DNA of 17,047 bases from DASPPK01 sp041479575 (GTDB lineage Archaea; Thermoproteota; Bathyarchaeia; Bathyarchaeales; Bathycorpusculaceae): assembly GCA_041479575.1 (NCBI GenBank), contig JBGOYH010000025.1:1-17047 (forward strand), in the 5' to 3' direction. A model generated the notes under the pieces. The model ran no database searches. It was not told the origin of the DNA and saw nothing but the letters and a program-made list of their open reading frames with translations. The stretch's first letter is position 1, and every line of letters begins with the position of its first letter. The position numbers and the translations under genes were made by a program. Of the stretch, positions 1 to 5,945 are shown piece after piece.

Positions 1-988
1 AAACCTGAAAGTTCATGCGTTATCCTGTCCAAGCTAAGATTAGACGACCTCGAGAAAGTGGTCAACGAAGCCTACCATAAGGATGGTCCTGGCAGACCGC
101 CCAGGAAGCCGATGGGCATCTTCAAAGCATTGTTGGCGAAGAGGCTTCAGCAGGTTCCCAGCGAAAGAGAACTGTGTAGGCGATTATGGACTGATGATAA
201 CTTGAGAATGCTCTGCGACGTCGAAGCGGAACAGAGCCCCTTATCATCCATCGCAGTTGTCGCGGTTCAAGAAACGCGTCGGAGCCAGAAGGCTTCAGAG
301 AATCATGGGCAAACTGCTCAGGGAACTATTGAAGGGCGGAGTGATCAACGGTGAGACGGTGGTGTTGGACGCTACCTTCGTGAAGGCTTACAGCAGGCGA
401 GACCCATACGAGAACAGTCGTGGACTGTCGGACCCTGAAGCCCGGGTGGGCAGGAACGGCAGAACCTTCGAGCTCGGCTACAAGTTGCATATTGCGACAG
501 ACGCGAAATCCGAGCTGCCTCTGGCAGTCATCGTGGCTCCAGCCAATCGAAACGAGAAGAAACACGCATCAGCCCCCTTCCGCAGGGCGTTGAAATCAAC
601 AAAGCAGCGTACAAGAACGCTCGTTGCTGATTCGCAGTATTCCAGCAGAAAACTGAGAGAACACCTTTCGGCTCACAACGTGAAGACTGTGATTCCTTGC
701 CCGGCAAACCAGGGCAAAGAAAAGAAGACGCTGCTGCGGGTGGACAAGTGCTTCAGGACTCACGGTCCCGCATGCGAACGCCAGACTTACACCGAGAGGG
801 GCGCCATTGAACGTGTGAATTCAAGGTTGAAAGAACAGCTTTGCCTCGAAAGGCACAGGGCCAGAGGCCTCAAACGCATAACCATACACGCGTTACTCTG
901 CATAATCGCCATGCTCCTCAACGCACTAACGGCGTTGAGGCTGAACAGGCCAGAAAAAGCCAGATCCATCACCATGCTCGCAAGATAA
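1..988 (+). mobile_element. Right-hand part of an IS5/IS4-type insertion sequence
   Basis: The segment carries the transposase described in the next entry. The left end and its terminal inverted repeat lie outside the window, so the element's left boundary cannot be set. The right boundary must lie somewhere after the transposase stop at 988. No partner inverted repeat is available for comparison, so I do not place it. An 8-base alternating GC tract occurs 41 bases after the stop. The element is probably inactive in this copy because its transposase is frameshifted. Confidence 0.6.
1..988 (+). pseudogene. DDE transposase (IS5/IS4 superfamily), frameshifted and 5'-truncated by the window edge
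   Basis: This is a cut-and-paste transposase broken into two frames. The first frame is open from base 1 and gives the N-terminal helical region, including the GRPPRKPMGIFKALLAKRL stretch. The second frame carries the catalytic core: first Asp in VVLDATFVKAYS, second Asp in LVADSQYSS, and Glu in GAIERVNSRLKE with Lys after six residues, as in the E-x6-K signature. Frame 1 is lost near 230-236. Dropping one base there restores CDVEAERAPYHPSQLSRF, which reads like the usual family sequence before the Arg/Lys-rich RFKKRVG segment. The shift is +1, whereas programmed shifts in insertion sequences are usually -1, so a disabling indel or a sequencing error is more likely. A TTG at 257 could start the second fragment but would not give a working enzyme. 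Confidence 0.82.
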
Positions 989-1144
989 ACAGAAATTAAC
1001 ACAAAGAAATCGATTTAGCAACAGGCTGGCGCGCGCATTTCGGGTTATGGTGGTTGAAGATGAGGATACTTTTTCATTCTCTTCACTTCTGCTCCGACAA
1101 CTCCCTTCCTTCTATTAGCTCTAATCGATAAAACACCTTTACTC

Positions 1145-2257
1145 CTAAGTCCTTCGAAGTCTGAATGAGAATCTAAGGATGACTTGCCTCAAAATTTGAG
1201 TGTGCTGTCTTAGAAGCTTAACTAGCATATTGTCGTCTATAACCATGATTTCTCTTTTCTTCTCGATGGTTTCTTCGATCTGAAGGCGAGCATCCCTAGT
1301 AACACTCTGAGAGGTTACTATCAACAAATGGTCTATCTTCTTTCTTGAGTTATCTATCGGGTCAAAGAAGGCAGTAGAGAGCGCTGTTCTTGCTTGATCC
1401 ATAACTTCATTTACGTTGCCTTTCTTCCCAGCACGAGCATGTATCTTCACAGTCTTCGCCTGAATGGCATAGTATTCGCGAAATCCGAATGCATTCTCTT
1501 TAAAGAATGGTGCAATATCTTTCCCCAATTCCCCTGGACCATGAAATTTCGTCGGCATTGCTGGTCTGAAGCCCATCGCATCAAGTACAGGAACCAGCAC
1601 GTGGTTTATCAAATCACTTTCGCCTAATTCATGAAGAATACTGAGTAGTGTTATATCATCAGGTGAAAAGACCAAGAGTTGAGAGAACAGATTGTTGATT
1701 TCCAATTCATCAGCAAAATCTGTCAAGAGTTTGTCATGAATGTCCACTTTTGACGAGTCATAGTCACAAGCCTGCAAAACCTCACTTGGGTCAAGGATAA
1801 TCTCTGTTTGAGGGTCTAGATATTCACACAACAACCTTACTAAGAACAAATGACCGATCGGCGAATACCTAAAATCTTCGTCGAGATCTTCCAATAACCA
1901 ACCTATCTCTTCTGGTAAAGTGTTTAATTCTTTTTCCTGCCATTGAAGAAAAGCTTGAAGGTGCTTTTTGTTGTCTAAGAAAGCAGGAAGTATGGAATCA
2001 ATAACGTCACTGCCAGCTAATGAGAGTGTCCTCATTGCATTTCGTAATGATTCAAGGTCAAGTCCAATGCTGTCTAGCTTTGCTTTGACTTTCCCAACGT
2101 TTGAAAAGAAGGAGATCTTGAGTGTTGCACTGCTCCATTTGGTTTTTCGGTTCTGCTTATCTTTAGGATCAAAGAGAAGTATCAGATAGGGGGGAATATC
2201 CCATTTTCTACTGATAAAGACATGTCCTGATATTAGAAGGAAACACTCTTCCGCCAA
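1145..2257 (-). CDS. Orphan protein with a C-terminal PD-(D/E)xK (Mrr-like) nuclease domain
   Basis: A 370-residue protein. The first ~215 residues are helical and acidic and I do not recognise them. Residues ~218-370 look like a restriction-endonuclease fold: a helix (NHVLVPVLDAMGF), then GELGKD with Asp247, then a strand ending in IQAK (Gln266, Lys268), matching the D-(Q/E)xK core. A later strand, DHLLIVTSQSVT, matches the 'VTS' strand typical of Mrr-like enzymes. By family, it would be expected to cut DNA, perhaps modified or foreign DNA. No methyltransferase, helicase or specificity subunit is adjacent, so it is not an obvious type I or II system. The start is TTG at 2257. A good SD-like AAGGTGA lies just upstream, and a TATA-like TTTATG sits near 2281. 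The function of the N-terminal part is unknown. Right next to a broken insertion sequence, it may be accessory. Confidence 0.7.
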   Translation of the reverse strand: MAEECFLLISGHVFISRKWDIPPYLILLFDPKDKQNRKTKWSSATLKISFFSNVGKVKAKLDSIGLDLESLRNAMRTLSLAGSDVIDSILPAFLDNKKHLQAFLQWQEKELNTLPEEIGWLLEDLDEDFRYSPIGHLFLVRLLCEYLDPQTEIILDPSEVLQACDYDSSKVDIHDKLLTDFADELEINNLFSQLLVFSPDDITLLSILHELGESDLINHVLVPVLDAMGFRPAMPTKFHGPGELGKDIAPFFKENAFGFREYYAIQAKTVKIHARAGKKGNVNEVMDQARTALSTAFFDPIDNSRKKIDHLLIVTSQSVTRDARLQIEETIEKKREIMVIDDNMLVKLLRQHTQILRQVILRFSFRLRRT

Positions 2258-2272
2258 ATACTTTCACCTTCT

Positions 2273-2288
2273 CTATGCATAAATGTAC
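2273..2288 (-). promoter_or_regulatory. Candidate TATA box for the nuclease-domain gene
   Basis: On the minus strand the sequence reads ACATTTATGCATAG, centred near 2281. That is about 24-27 bases before the TTG start at 2257, the spacing expected for a leaderless or nearly leaderless archaeal transcript. Assignment is by position and AT-rich character only. Confidence 0.35.
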
Positions 2289-2598
2289 ACTTAGGTTTCA
2301 ACGTTGCGACTGCTTTTTCCTGAGAGTTGTCAGCGGAGATCACTCTCAATCTGGCTTGGTTTAAAGTGGAACGATCAATTTCTCATGCAAGAGATAAACC
2401 ACCTGAGTACAGTTCCCAGAGGGTAAAATCTCGTACGAATAAAGGATTGCATGACGTTAGTTTCAGTTGTTAGCGCGCGCGAAAACACCAGGACTAATGT
2501 TCAAGTCAGGTCTCTATGTCGCCTGGCCAAAAGGGCCCCATTATTGGTCTCATTTGGTCATTCACGAGGGCCATCTTGCTTTGTAGCGTACATCAAGA

Positions 2599-2639
2599 GG
2601 TCGGACTCGAACCCGTTTGGGTTTAAGTCCGGTCCGACC
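2599..2639. repeat. Bulged hairpin with T-arm-like arms
   Basis: GGTCGGAC (2599-2606) pairs perfectly with GTCCGACC (2632-2639). Inside it, TCGAACCC (2607-2614) pairs with GGGTTTAA (2619-2626), allowing a wobble pair, around a GTTT loop. The right arm has a 5-base bulge (GTCCG, 2627-2631). The minus strand reads GGGTTCGAGTCCGACC, which resembles a tRNA T-arm, but the flanking bases do not form the 5-bp T stem, so it is not called as a tRNA. Confidence 0.7.
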
Positions 2640-2706
2640 CGTTCCTCCCTAGAAAAGCGAAACCTGAAGAAAGAACCAAACCTCAAAGCAGCTTGGGGAA
2701 CTCAGG

Positions 2707-2730
2707 CCCCGAACCCTTTTGGGTTTGGGG
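2707..2730. repeat. 10-bp hairpin with TTTT loop
   Basis: CCCCGAACCC (2707-2716) faces GGGTTTGGGG (2721-2730) across a TTTT loop. Nine pairs are Watson-Crick and one is G-T. It shares the GAACCC/GGGTT core with the hairpins on either side. It is followed by CAGCCCC-A-CCA at 2736-2746, which resembles a tRNA 3' end. Confidence 0.7.
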
Positions 2731-2750
2731 ACGGGCAGCCCCACCACGGA

Positions 2751-2772
2751 CTTGAACCCAATCGAGTTCAAG
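2751..2772. repeat. 7-bp inverted repeat CTTGAAC/GTTCAAG
   Basis: CTTGAAC (2751-2757) and GTTCAAG (2766-2772) pair perfectly around an 8-base loop. On the minus strand the left side reads GGGTTCAAGTCCGT, similar to the arm of the 2599-2639 hairpin. A related palindrome (GTTCAA/TTGAAC) occurs at 9576-9589 beside the second D-arm-like repeat. Confidence 0.6.
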
Positions 2773-2978
2773 CCCCTACAGACTAGAATGACGCGAATTT
2801 ACAAGCAAAAATACGTCCAATGCACGCTTTGAAGTTCGAACCTCTCCTGACCTACCATCAAACCCTGGTCAGAACGACGTTCAGACTCGCGCGATTTCAT
2901 CATCACAGTCTCTATAAAACTTTCAGGATTATCCGGAGTTATAACGTAGTTCCAACGTCTACCACTTCTGGAGGAAAC

Positions 2979-2986
2979 CTTATATC
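2979..2986 (+). promoter_or_regulatory. TATA box of the vapBC operon
   Basis: CTTATATC is centred about 25 bases before the GTG start at 3007, preceded by a purine-rich GAGGAAAC that could act as a BRE. The spacing predicts transcription beginning at or next to the start codon, so a leaderless mRNA. VapBC operons are commonly autorepressed by the AbrB-type antitoxin, and the operator would be expected around this box. No clear palindrome was seen at it. Confidence 0.5.
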
Positions 2987-3006
2987 ATGGCAGATCGGAC
3001 TATTTT

Positions 3007-3264
3007 GTGGTGAAATGCTTGGAAACTGGTGTTGAAGTCAAGAAGGTGGATGCCCAGGGTCGTCTTATTTTGCCTGCAGATTGGCGTGAAGCTGAAATTG
3101 GGGAAAGTCGGGAGCTGTACATCATCAAGAGGAAAGGATACTTGAAGATAGTTCCTAAGCGTCGCGTTGATTTAACTGAAAGCTTTGACAAGGTTGATTT
3201 GGGCGTGGAAGCCATTGGAAGCTGGAAACAGTTCGAAAAGAAATTCTATGAGGCGAGTGTATGA
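3007..3264 (+). CDS. vapB: AbrB/MazE-type antitoxin (VapB-like)
   Basis: An 85-residue protein. The N-terminal half, about residues 8-50, has the swapped-hairpin AbrB DNA-binding pattern: VEVKKVDAQGRLILPADWREAEIG followed by a basic strand (YIIKRKGYLKIVPKRR). The C-terminal tail is acidic and aromatic (DKVDLGVEAIGSWKQFEKKFYEA), the usual form of an antitoxin segment that binds and blocks its toxin. The stop overlaps the next ATG by 4 bases (ATGA), so the two proteins are translationally coupled. A second GTG directly follows the first, so the start may be 3007 or 3010. The inferred role is to neutralise the VapC-type nuclease downstream and to repress its own promoter. Confidence 0.82.
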   Translation: MVKCLETGVEVKKVDAQGRLILPADWREAEIGESRELYIIKRKGYLKIVPKRRVDLTESFDKVDLGVEAIGSWKQFEKKFYEASV

Positions 3265-3686
3265 GATTCTTGGATGCCAATGTATTCATCTATGCTTACT
3301 ACAAAGCGAAAAAACAGCTGACTCAAAAGGAGAGACAGATGAAGGAACACGCCAAGAAGATAATCAGTAGTGTATCTCAGGGAAAAGAAGAAGTGATAAT
3401 GACCGTTGTTCACGTGTCCGAAGTAGTGAACATTCTCAAACACGGCATGCCACCAGACCAGCTAACCACCATCATCCGCGGTCTATTCATGCTGGACAAC
3501 GTGAAAATAATGGGTGTAACCAGAGAGGCATACTTCGCTGCAACCGAGCTGGGGGATGATTTAAAGCTTGAAGCCAACGACGCCTTGGCCGTCGACATCA
3601 TGAGGCTGAACGGCATAAAGGAAGTATACTCGTTCGATGAGGACTTCGACCAAATAGAAGGGATAACAAGACTTCCAACACTGTAA
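3261..3686 (+). CDS. vapC: PIN-domain ribonuclease toxin (VapC-like)
   Basis: A 141-residue single-domain PIN protein, the usual length for a VapC toxin. The acidic metal-binding residues are in place: Asp5 in MRFLDANVF, Glu54 in HVSEVVN, Asp107 in ANDALAVD and the C-terminal SFDEDFD (Asp126/128/130). The family cleaves structured RNA, often tRNA or rRNA, with Mg2+ or Mn2+, and is held inactive by its antitoxin. The actual target cannot be read from sequence. It overlaps vapB by 4 bases and is clearly co-transcribed. No frameshift or lost catalytic residue is seen, so the module looks intact. Confidence 0.88.
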   Translation: MRFLDANVFIYAYYKAKKQLTQKERQMKEHAKKIISSVSQGKEEVIMTVVHVSEVVNILKHGMPPDQLTTIIRGLFMLDNVKIMGVTREAYFAATELGDDLKLEANDALAVDIMRLNGIKEVYSFDEDFDQIEGITRLPTL

Positions 3687-3700
3687 AGAACAAGTTCTTT
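3685..3700 (+). terminator. Hairpin at the vapC stop, possible 3' end signal
   Basis: AAAGAAC-AA-GTTCTTT is a perfect inverted repeat beginning inside the vapC stop codon and followed by a pyrimidine-rich stretch (CAATTCCCTCT). Archaeal termination relies mainly on T-runs, and the T-run here is weak, so this could instead be an RNA-stability element or a protein-binding palindrome. Confidence 0.3.
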
Positions 3701-3764
3701 CAATTCCCTCTACTTAGGATTTCTCCATGCACCTCCATCTTAATAATTGGTTGCCACAAAAACA

Positions 3765-3773
3765 CTTTTATTT
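3765..3773 (+). promoter_or_regulatory. Candidate TATA box upstream of the ABC transporter genes
   Basis: CTTTTATTT, preceded by an A-rich stretch (CACAAAAACA), predicts transcription starting near 3796. That is 4 bases before the ATG of a 45-codon ORF and about 147 bases before the preferred ABC ATPase start. Confidence 0.4.
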
Positions 3774-3799
3774 GAAACGCCAATACTACTGTTGTTTGG

Positions 3800-3937
3800 A
3801 TGTGTAAGAACTTGACATCTGAAAGGAATTCTAAATCTGACAAGAGTGCTGTTTTCGCACTTCGTGTTCATGTTAATACAATTAACCATTTAGATTCGCA
3901 TAGTCCCCAGTGCGAGGATACATTAAGAACTGTGTGA
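3800..3937 (+). CDS. Possible 45-residue small protein or leader ORF
   Basis: A short frame starts with ATG at 3800 and ends with TGA at 3935-3937, six bases before a TTG that is the best start of the ABC ATPase. A TATA-like box at 3765-3773 places the transcription start a few bases before its ATG, which suits leaderless translation. The product begins MCKNLTSERNSKSDKSAVF and ends CEDTLRTV. It is polar, has two cysteines, and has no membrane segment or motif I recognise. The bases GTGATC overlapping its stop match part of the archaeal Shine-Dalgarno sequence and could re-start ribosomes on the ATPase gene. It may be a regulatory leader, a small protein, or chance. Homologues were not checked. 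Confidence 0.3.
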   Translation: MCKNLTSERNSKSDKSAVFALRVHVNTINHLDSHSPQCEDTLRTV

Positions 3938-3942
3938 TCTGT

Positions 3943-4881
3943 TTGGCATCCCCTTCGGTCTTGAACGTTTCGAACCTGACAAAGTATTACGGAAAATTCA
4001 AGGCTTTGGACTCGGTTTCTTTTGAAGTGGAAAAAGGCTGGGTGTACGGTTACCTCGGACCAAACGGGGCTGGCAAAACAACTACCATAAGAATTATGCT
4101 GGGTCTCCTTAAACCAAATCAAGGAGAAGTTCAGATAGCTGGTGCAAATCCTTCAAAGAATCCCGTTCACGCGCTCCAGTTTGTTGGGTATGCTTCAGAG
4201 CTTCCAACGCTTCAAACTTTCTTCACTGCAGAGCAGTTGCTTGACTTTATGGGCAGAATGTTTGGGTTGCCCATGCAGACTAGAAGGGAAAAGACTAAGC
4301 AGCTCCTCGATCTTGTTGGTTTGAAGGAGTGGGGCAAAAAGAAGATTGGAACCTACAGCAAAGGAATGGTTCAGAGGCTGTCTGTGGCTCTTGCCCTCAT
4401 CAACGATCCAATGGTTCTGATTATGGACGAGCCTACCATAGGTATGGATCCAGAGGCCACAGCTCACTTCAGAAGCCTTTTTACGAATCTTTCAAAGGAT
4501 GGCAAAACCATCTTTATTTCATCTCACCTCTTGGACGAGGTTCAACGAATATGCACCCATGTAGGAATGATAAATAAGGGAAAGATCGTTTTCTCGGGTC
4601 CAATCGAACAGATCTTGGAAGACTTCACTCAGCAATGGGTGGTGGAAGCCGAGCTTAAAAAAGTAACTGAAAACATGGTCTCGAGTCTTAGAGCGCTTAT
4701 GTTTGTGAAAGATGTGAAGGTGGACGGAGACAAACTAACGATAGAGTTGAAGGAGAAAGAAGATGTGAGAGGCGAGATTTCTTCAGAAATCTTCAAACAG
4801 AAAGGCGTGTTACTGAGTTTAAACCTCCACAAGATTACCTTGGAAGACGCTTATCTCCAAGCTCTAAAAGGAGGTCAATAG
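3943..4881 (+). CDS. ABC transporter ATP-binding protein (ABC-2 export type)
   Basis: The nucleotide-binding subunit of a DrrA/CcmA-like exporter. With the TTG start at 3943 it has 312 residues. Walker A is GPNGAGKT at 39-46. The signature is the variant YSKGM at 138-142 in place of LSGGQ. Walker B with the catalytic Glu is VLIMDEP near 158-164, the D-loop follows in IGMDPE, and the switch His is His195 in FISSHLLDEV. The Q-loop position lacks a clear Gln (VGYASELPTL), a variation seen in this subfamily. About 100 C-terminal residues form the accessory domain. An alternative GTG start at 3910 adds 11 residues but has no supporting signal, whereas GTGATC lies just before the TTG. It powers the permease encoded one base downstream. 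The substrate is unknown; antibiotics, lipids or other small molecules are typical. Confidence 0.9.
   Translation: MASPSVLNVSNLTKYYGKFKALDSVSFEVEKGWVYGYLGPNGAGKTTTIRIMLGLLKPNQGEVQIAGANPSKNPVHALQFVGYASELPTLQTFFTAEQLLDFMGRMFGLPMQTRREKTKQLLDLVGLKEWGKKKIGTYSKGMVQRLSVALALINDPMVLIMDEPTIGMDPEATAHFRSLFTNLSKDGKTIFISSHLLDEVQRICTHVGMINKGKIVFSGPIEQILEDFTQQWVVEAELKKVTENMVSSLRALMFVKDVKVDGDKLTIELKEKEDVRGEISSEIFKQKGVLLSLNLHKITLEDAYLQALKGGQ
4869..4874 (+). promoter_or_regulatory. Strong Shine-Dalgarno site of the ABC permease
   Basis: AGGAGGTC lies inside the last codons of the ATPase gene, about 8 bases before the permease ATG at 4883. It fixes that start and shows that the permease is translated as the second gene of an operon. 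Confidence 0.7.
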
Positions 4882-4882
4882 C

Positions 4883-5719
4883 ATGGGTGGACTTAGGAGA
4901 GTTGGCACAATTATTGGCTATGAGTGGAAAAGAGCCCTGGCCAAAAAGAAAATATTGGCTCTCATAATTCTGGTCATAGCATTTCAAACATTGATAATGG
5001 TTGCCTTTTCTAGGTTTGTGGGCACTATGTTCTTGTCGAATGAAGCTGGGTCCTTCATGTGGATTCTCGGGGTGTTGGAAGGTCAAGGCCTGTTTGTTCC
5101 GTTGATAGCCATCATGGTTGCTGGTGGTTCAATGTCTGAAGAATATGAACATGGAACAGCTGACATTTTGCTCTCGAAACCCATTACGCGGGTTGAGTAC
5201 ATGTGTGGCAAGTTCTTAGGCGGATTCTCTCTGTTAGCCATGATTGAAGCCTTGACAACCTTTGTAGGTGTGGTCTTATCGCTCTGGTTTTTTGGTGCAC
5301 AGACTGGTCTCCAATTTGCTCCGCTAATGTTTTTGGCGATGGTGTATTCTTCTCTCATATTCTTCTGTTTATCATTCATGTTCAGCGAAGTCTTTAGAGG
5401 AAGCACTCTTGCAATGTTGATGGCCTTCGGGATACTCATCGCTTCATCAGTCATAGGCCCGATCTTAACTGCTCTGTACAACATGAGTGGTCAACATCTG
5501 TACGTTGACCTAGGTAGAGGCATTCCAACATGGGCGGCAACAAGCTTCCCCTCGCTTCTCATGAGTGAACTGATAACCGCACCACGTACCCTGCTTCCTG
5601 TGGCTGACTCCGAGGCTCTTTACCAGGCGGCTATTATTATCGCAGTCTACGCTGTCATCTTTATTGTGATAGCAGCCTACAGACTGCTCAAGTCGGATGT
5701 TACAAAGAAAACAGCCTAA
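4883..5719 (+). CDS. ABC-2 type transporter permease
   Basis: A 278-residue integral membrane protein whose ATG follows the ATPase stop by one base. A basic N-terminus (EWKRALAKKK) precedes about six hydrophobic segments: near 25-45, 60-80, 110-135, 145-165, 175-195 and 250-270. The sequence SMSEEYEHGTADILLSKPITR between the second and third segments is the hallmark ABC-2 loop, in which the EHGT-type motif contacts the ATPase. The family pumps small molecules out or across the membrane as a dimer with two ATPase subunits. No substrate can be inferred from neighbours. The gene ends in a spacer carrying the first D-arm-like repeat and converges with the sensor kinase gene. Confidence 0.88.
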   Translation: MGGLRRVGTIIGYEWKRALAKKKILALIILVIAFQTLIMVAFSRFVGTMFLSNEAGSFMWILGVLEGQGLFVPLIAIMVAGGSMSEEYEHGTADILLSKPITRVEYMCGKFLGGFSLLAMIEALTTFVGVVLSLWFFGAQTGLQFAPLMFLAMVYSSLIFFCLSFMFSEVFRGSTLAMLMAFGILIASSVIGPILTALYNMSGQHLYVDLGRGIPTWAATSFPSLLMSELITAPRTLLPVADSEALYQAAIIIAVYAVIFIVIAAYRLLKSDVTKKTA

Positions 5720-5740
5720 ACACAAGCGCCATATTATTCC

Positions 5741-5762
5741 GGGGTTGCCCTAGCCTGGCAGG
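5741..5762. repeat. tRNA D-arm-like repeat, copy 1
   Basis: GGGGTTGCCCTAGCCTGGCA followed by GG. The core CCT-AGCCTGGC-AGG can fold like a D-arm with the conserved GG of the D-loop. Copy 2 at 9539-9560 differs by one base (T instead of C in the loop). No matching anticodon arm, T-arm or 3' acceptor strand follows, so this is not an intact tRNA gene. It lies between the convergent permease and sensor-kinase genes. Confidence 0.75.
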
Positions 5763-5791
5763 TTTCACCAAACGAATGATTGGCCAATGGA

Positions 5792-5811
5792 GCTAGTGCG
5801 CGCTATGCTAG
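5792..5811. repeat. Inverted repeat GCTAG/CTAGC around a GCGCGC tract
   Basis: GCTAG (5792-5796) and CTAGC (5807-5811) flank TGCGCGCTATG. It sits 30 bases after the first D-arm-like repeat in the convergent spacer, where a shared terminator or a recombination remnant would both be possible. Confidence 0.45.
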
Positions 5812-5945
5812 CGCCCCAAAGAGGGTAACCATTTATATGGAGGGAATTGCGGTTGTAGAAAAAGCGCCTGTGTTAATACCAAAAACCTATGAGTCATAGC
5901 ATCTTTCGCACATGCCAAGATGAATCCTTTCCAGTTTTTGCGAGA

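Larger units (their letters stand above)
2258..3006. other. 749-base spacer with no convincing gene; hairpin-rich
   Basis: No believable coding sequence is seen. An open frame at 2451-2786 is low-complexity and arises from the hairpin repeats (it encodes NPFGF twice), so I do not call it. The region holds an 8-base alternating GC tract at 2473-2480, three strong hairpins between 2599 and 2772, a shorter inverted repeat (CTGACC/GGTCAG, near 2848-2874), a GTTCGAAC palindrome near 2833, and the vapB promoter at its right end. Confidence 0.6.

Noticed and set aside
2590..2780. Intact tRNA gene on either strand
   Set aside because: T-arm-like strings are present, but the 5-bp T stems do not close, and no anticodon arm or full acceptor stem can be drawn.
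2451..2786. A 111-codon open frame in the hairpin-rich spacer
   Set aside because: The product is low-complexity, with NPFGF twice, created by the inverted repeats themselves. No promoter, ribosome site or protein family supports it.
3910..3942. GTG at 3910 as the ABC ATPase start
   Set aside because: No ribosome site precedes it, the added 11 residues are not typical of the family, and the TTG at 3943 has GTGATC just upstream. It remains possible.
5083..5484. A 133-codon minus-strand frame inside the permease gene
   Set aside because: It is fully antisense to the membrane segments of a clear ABC-2 permease and has no motif of its own.
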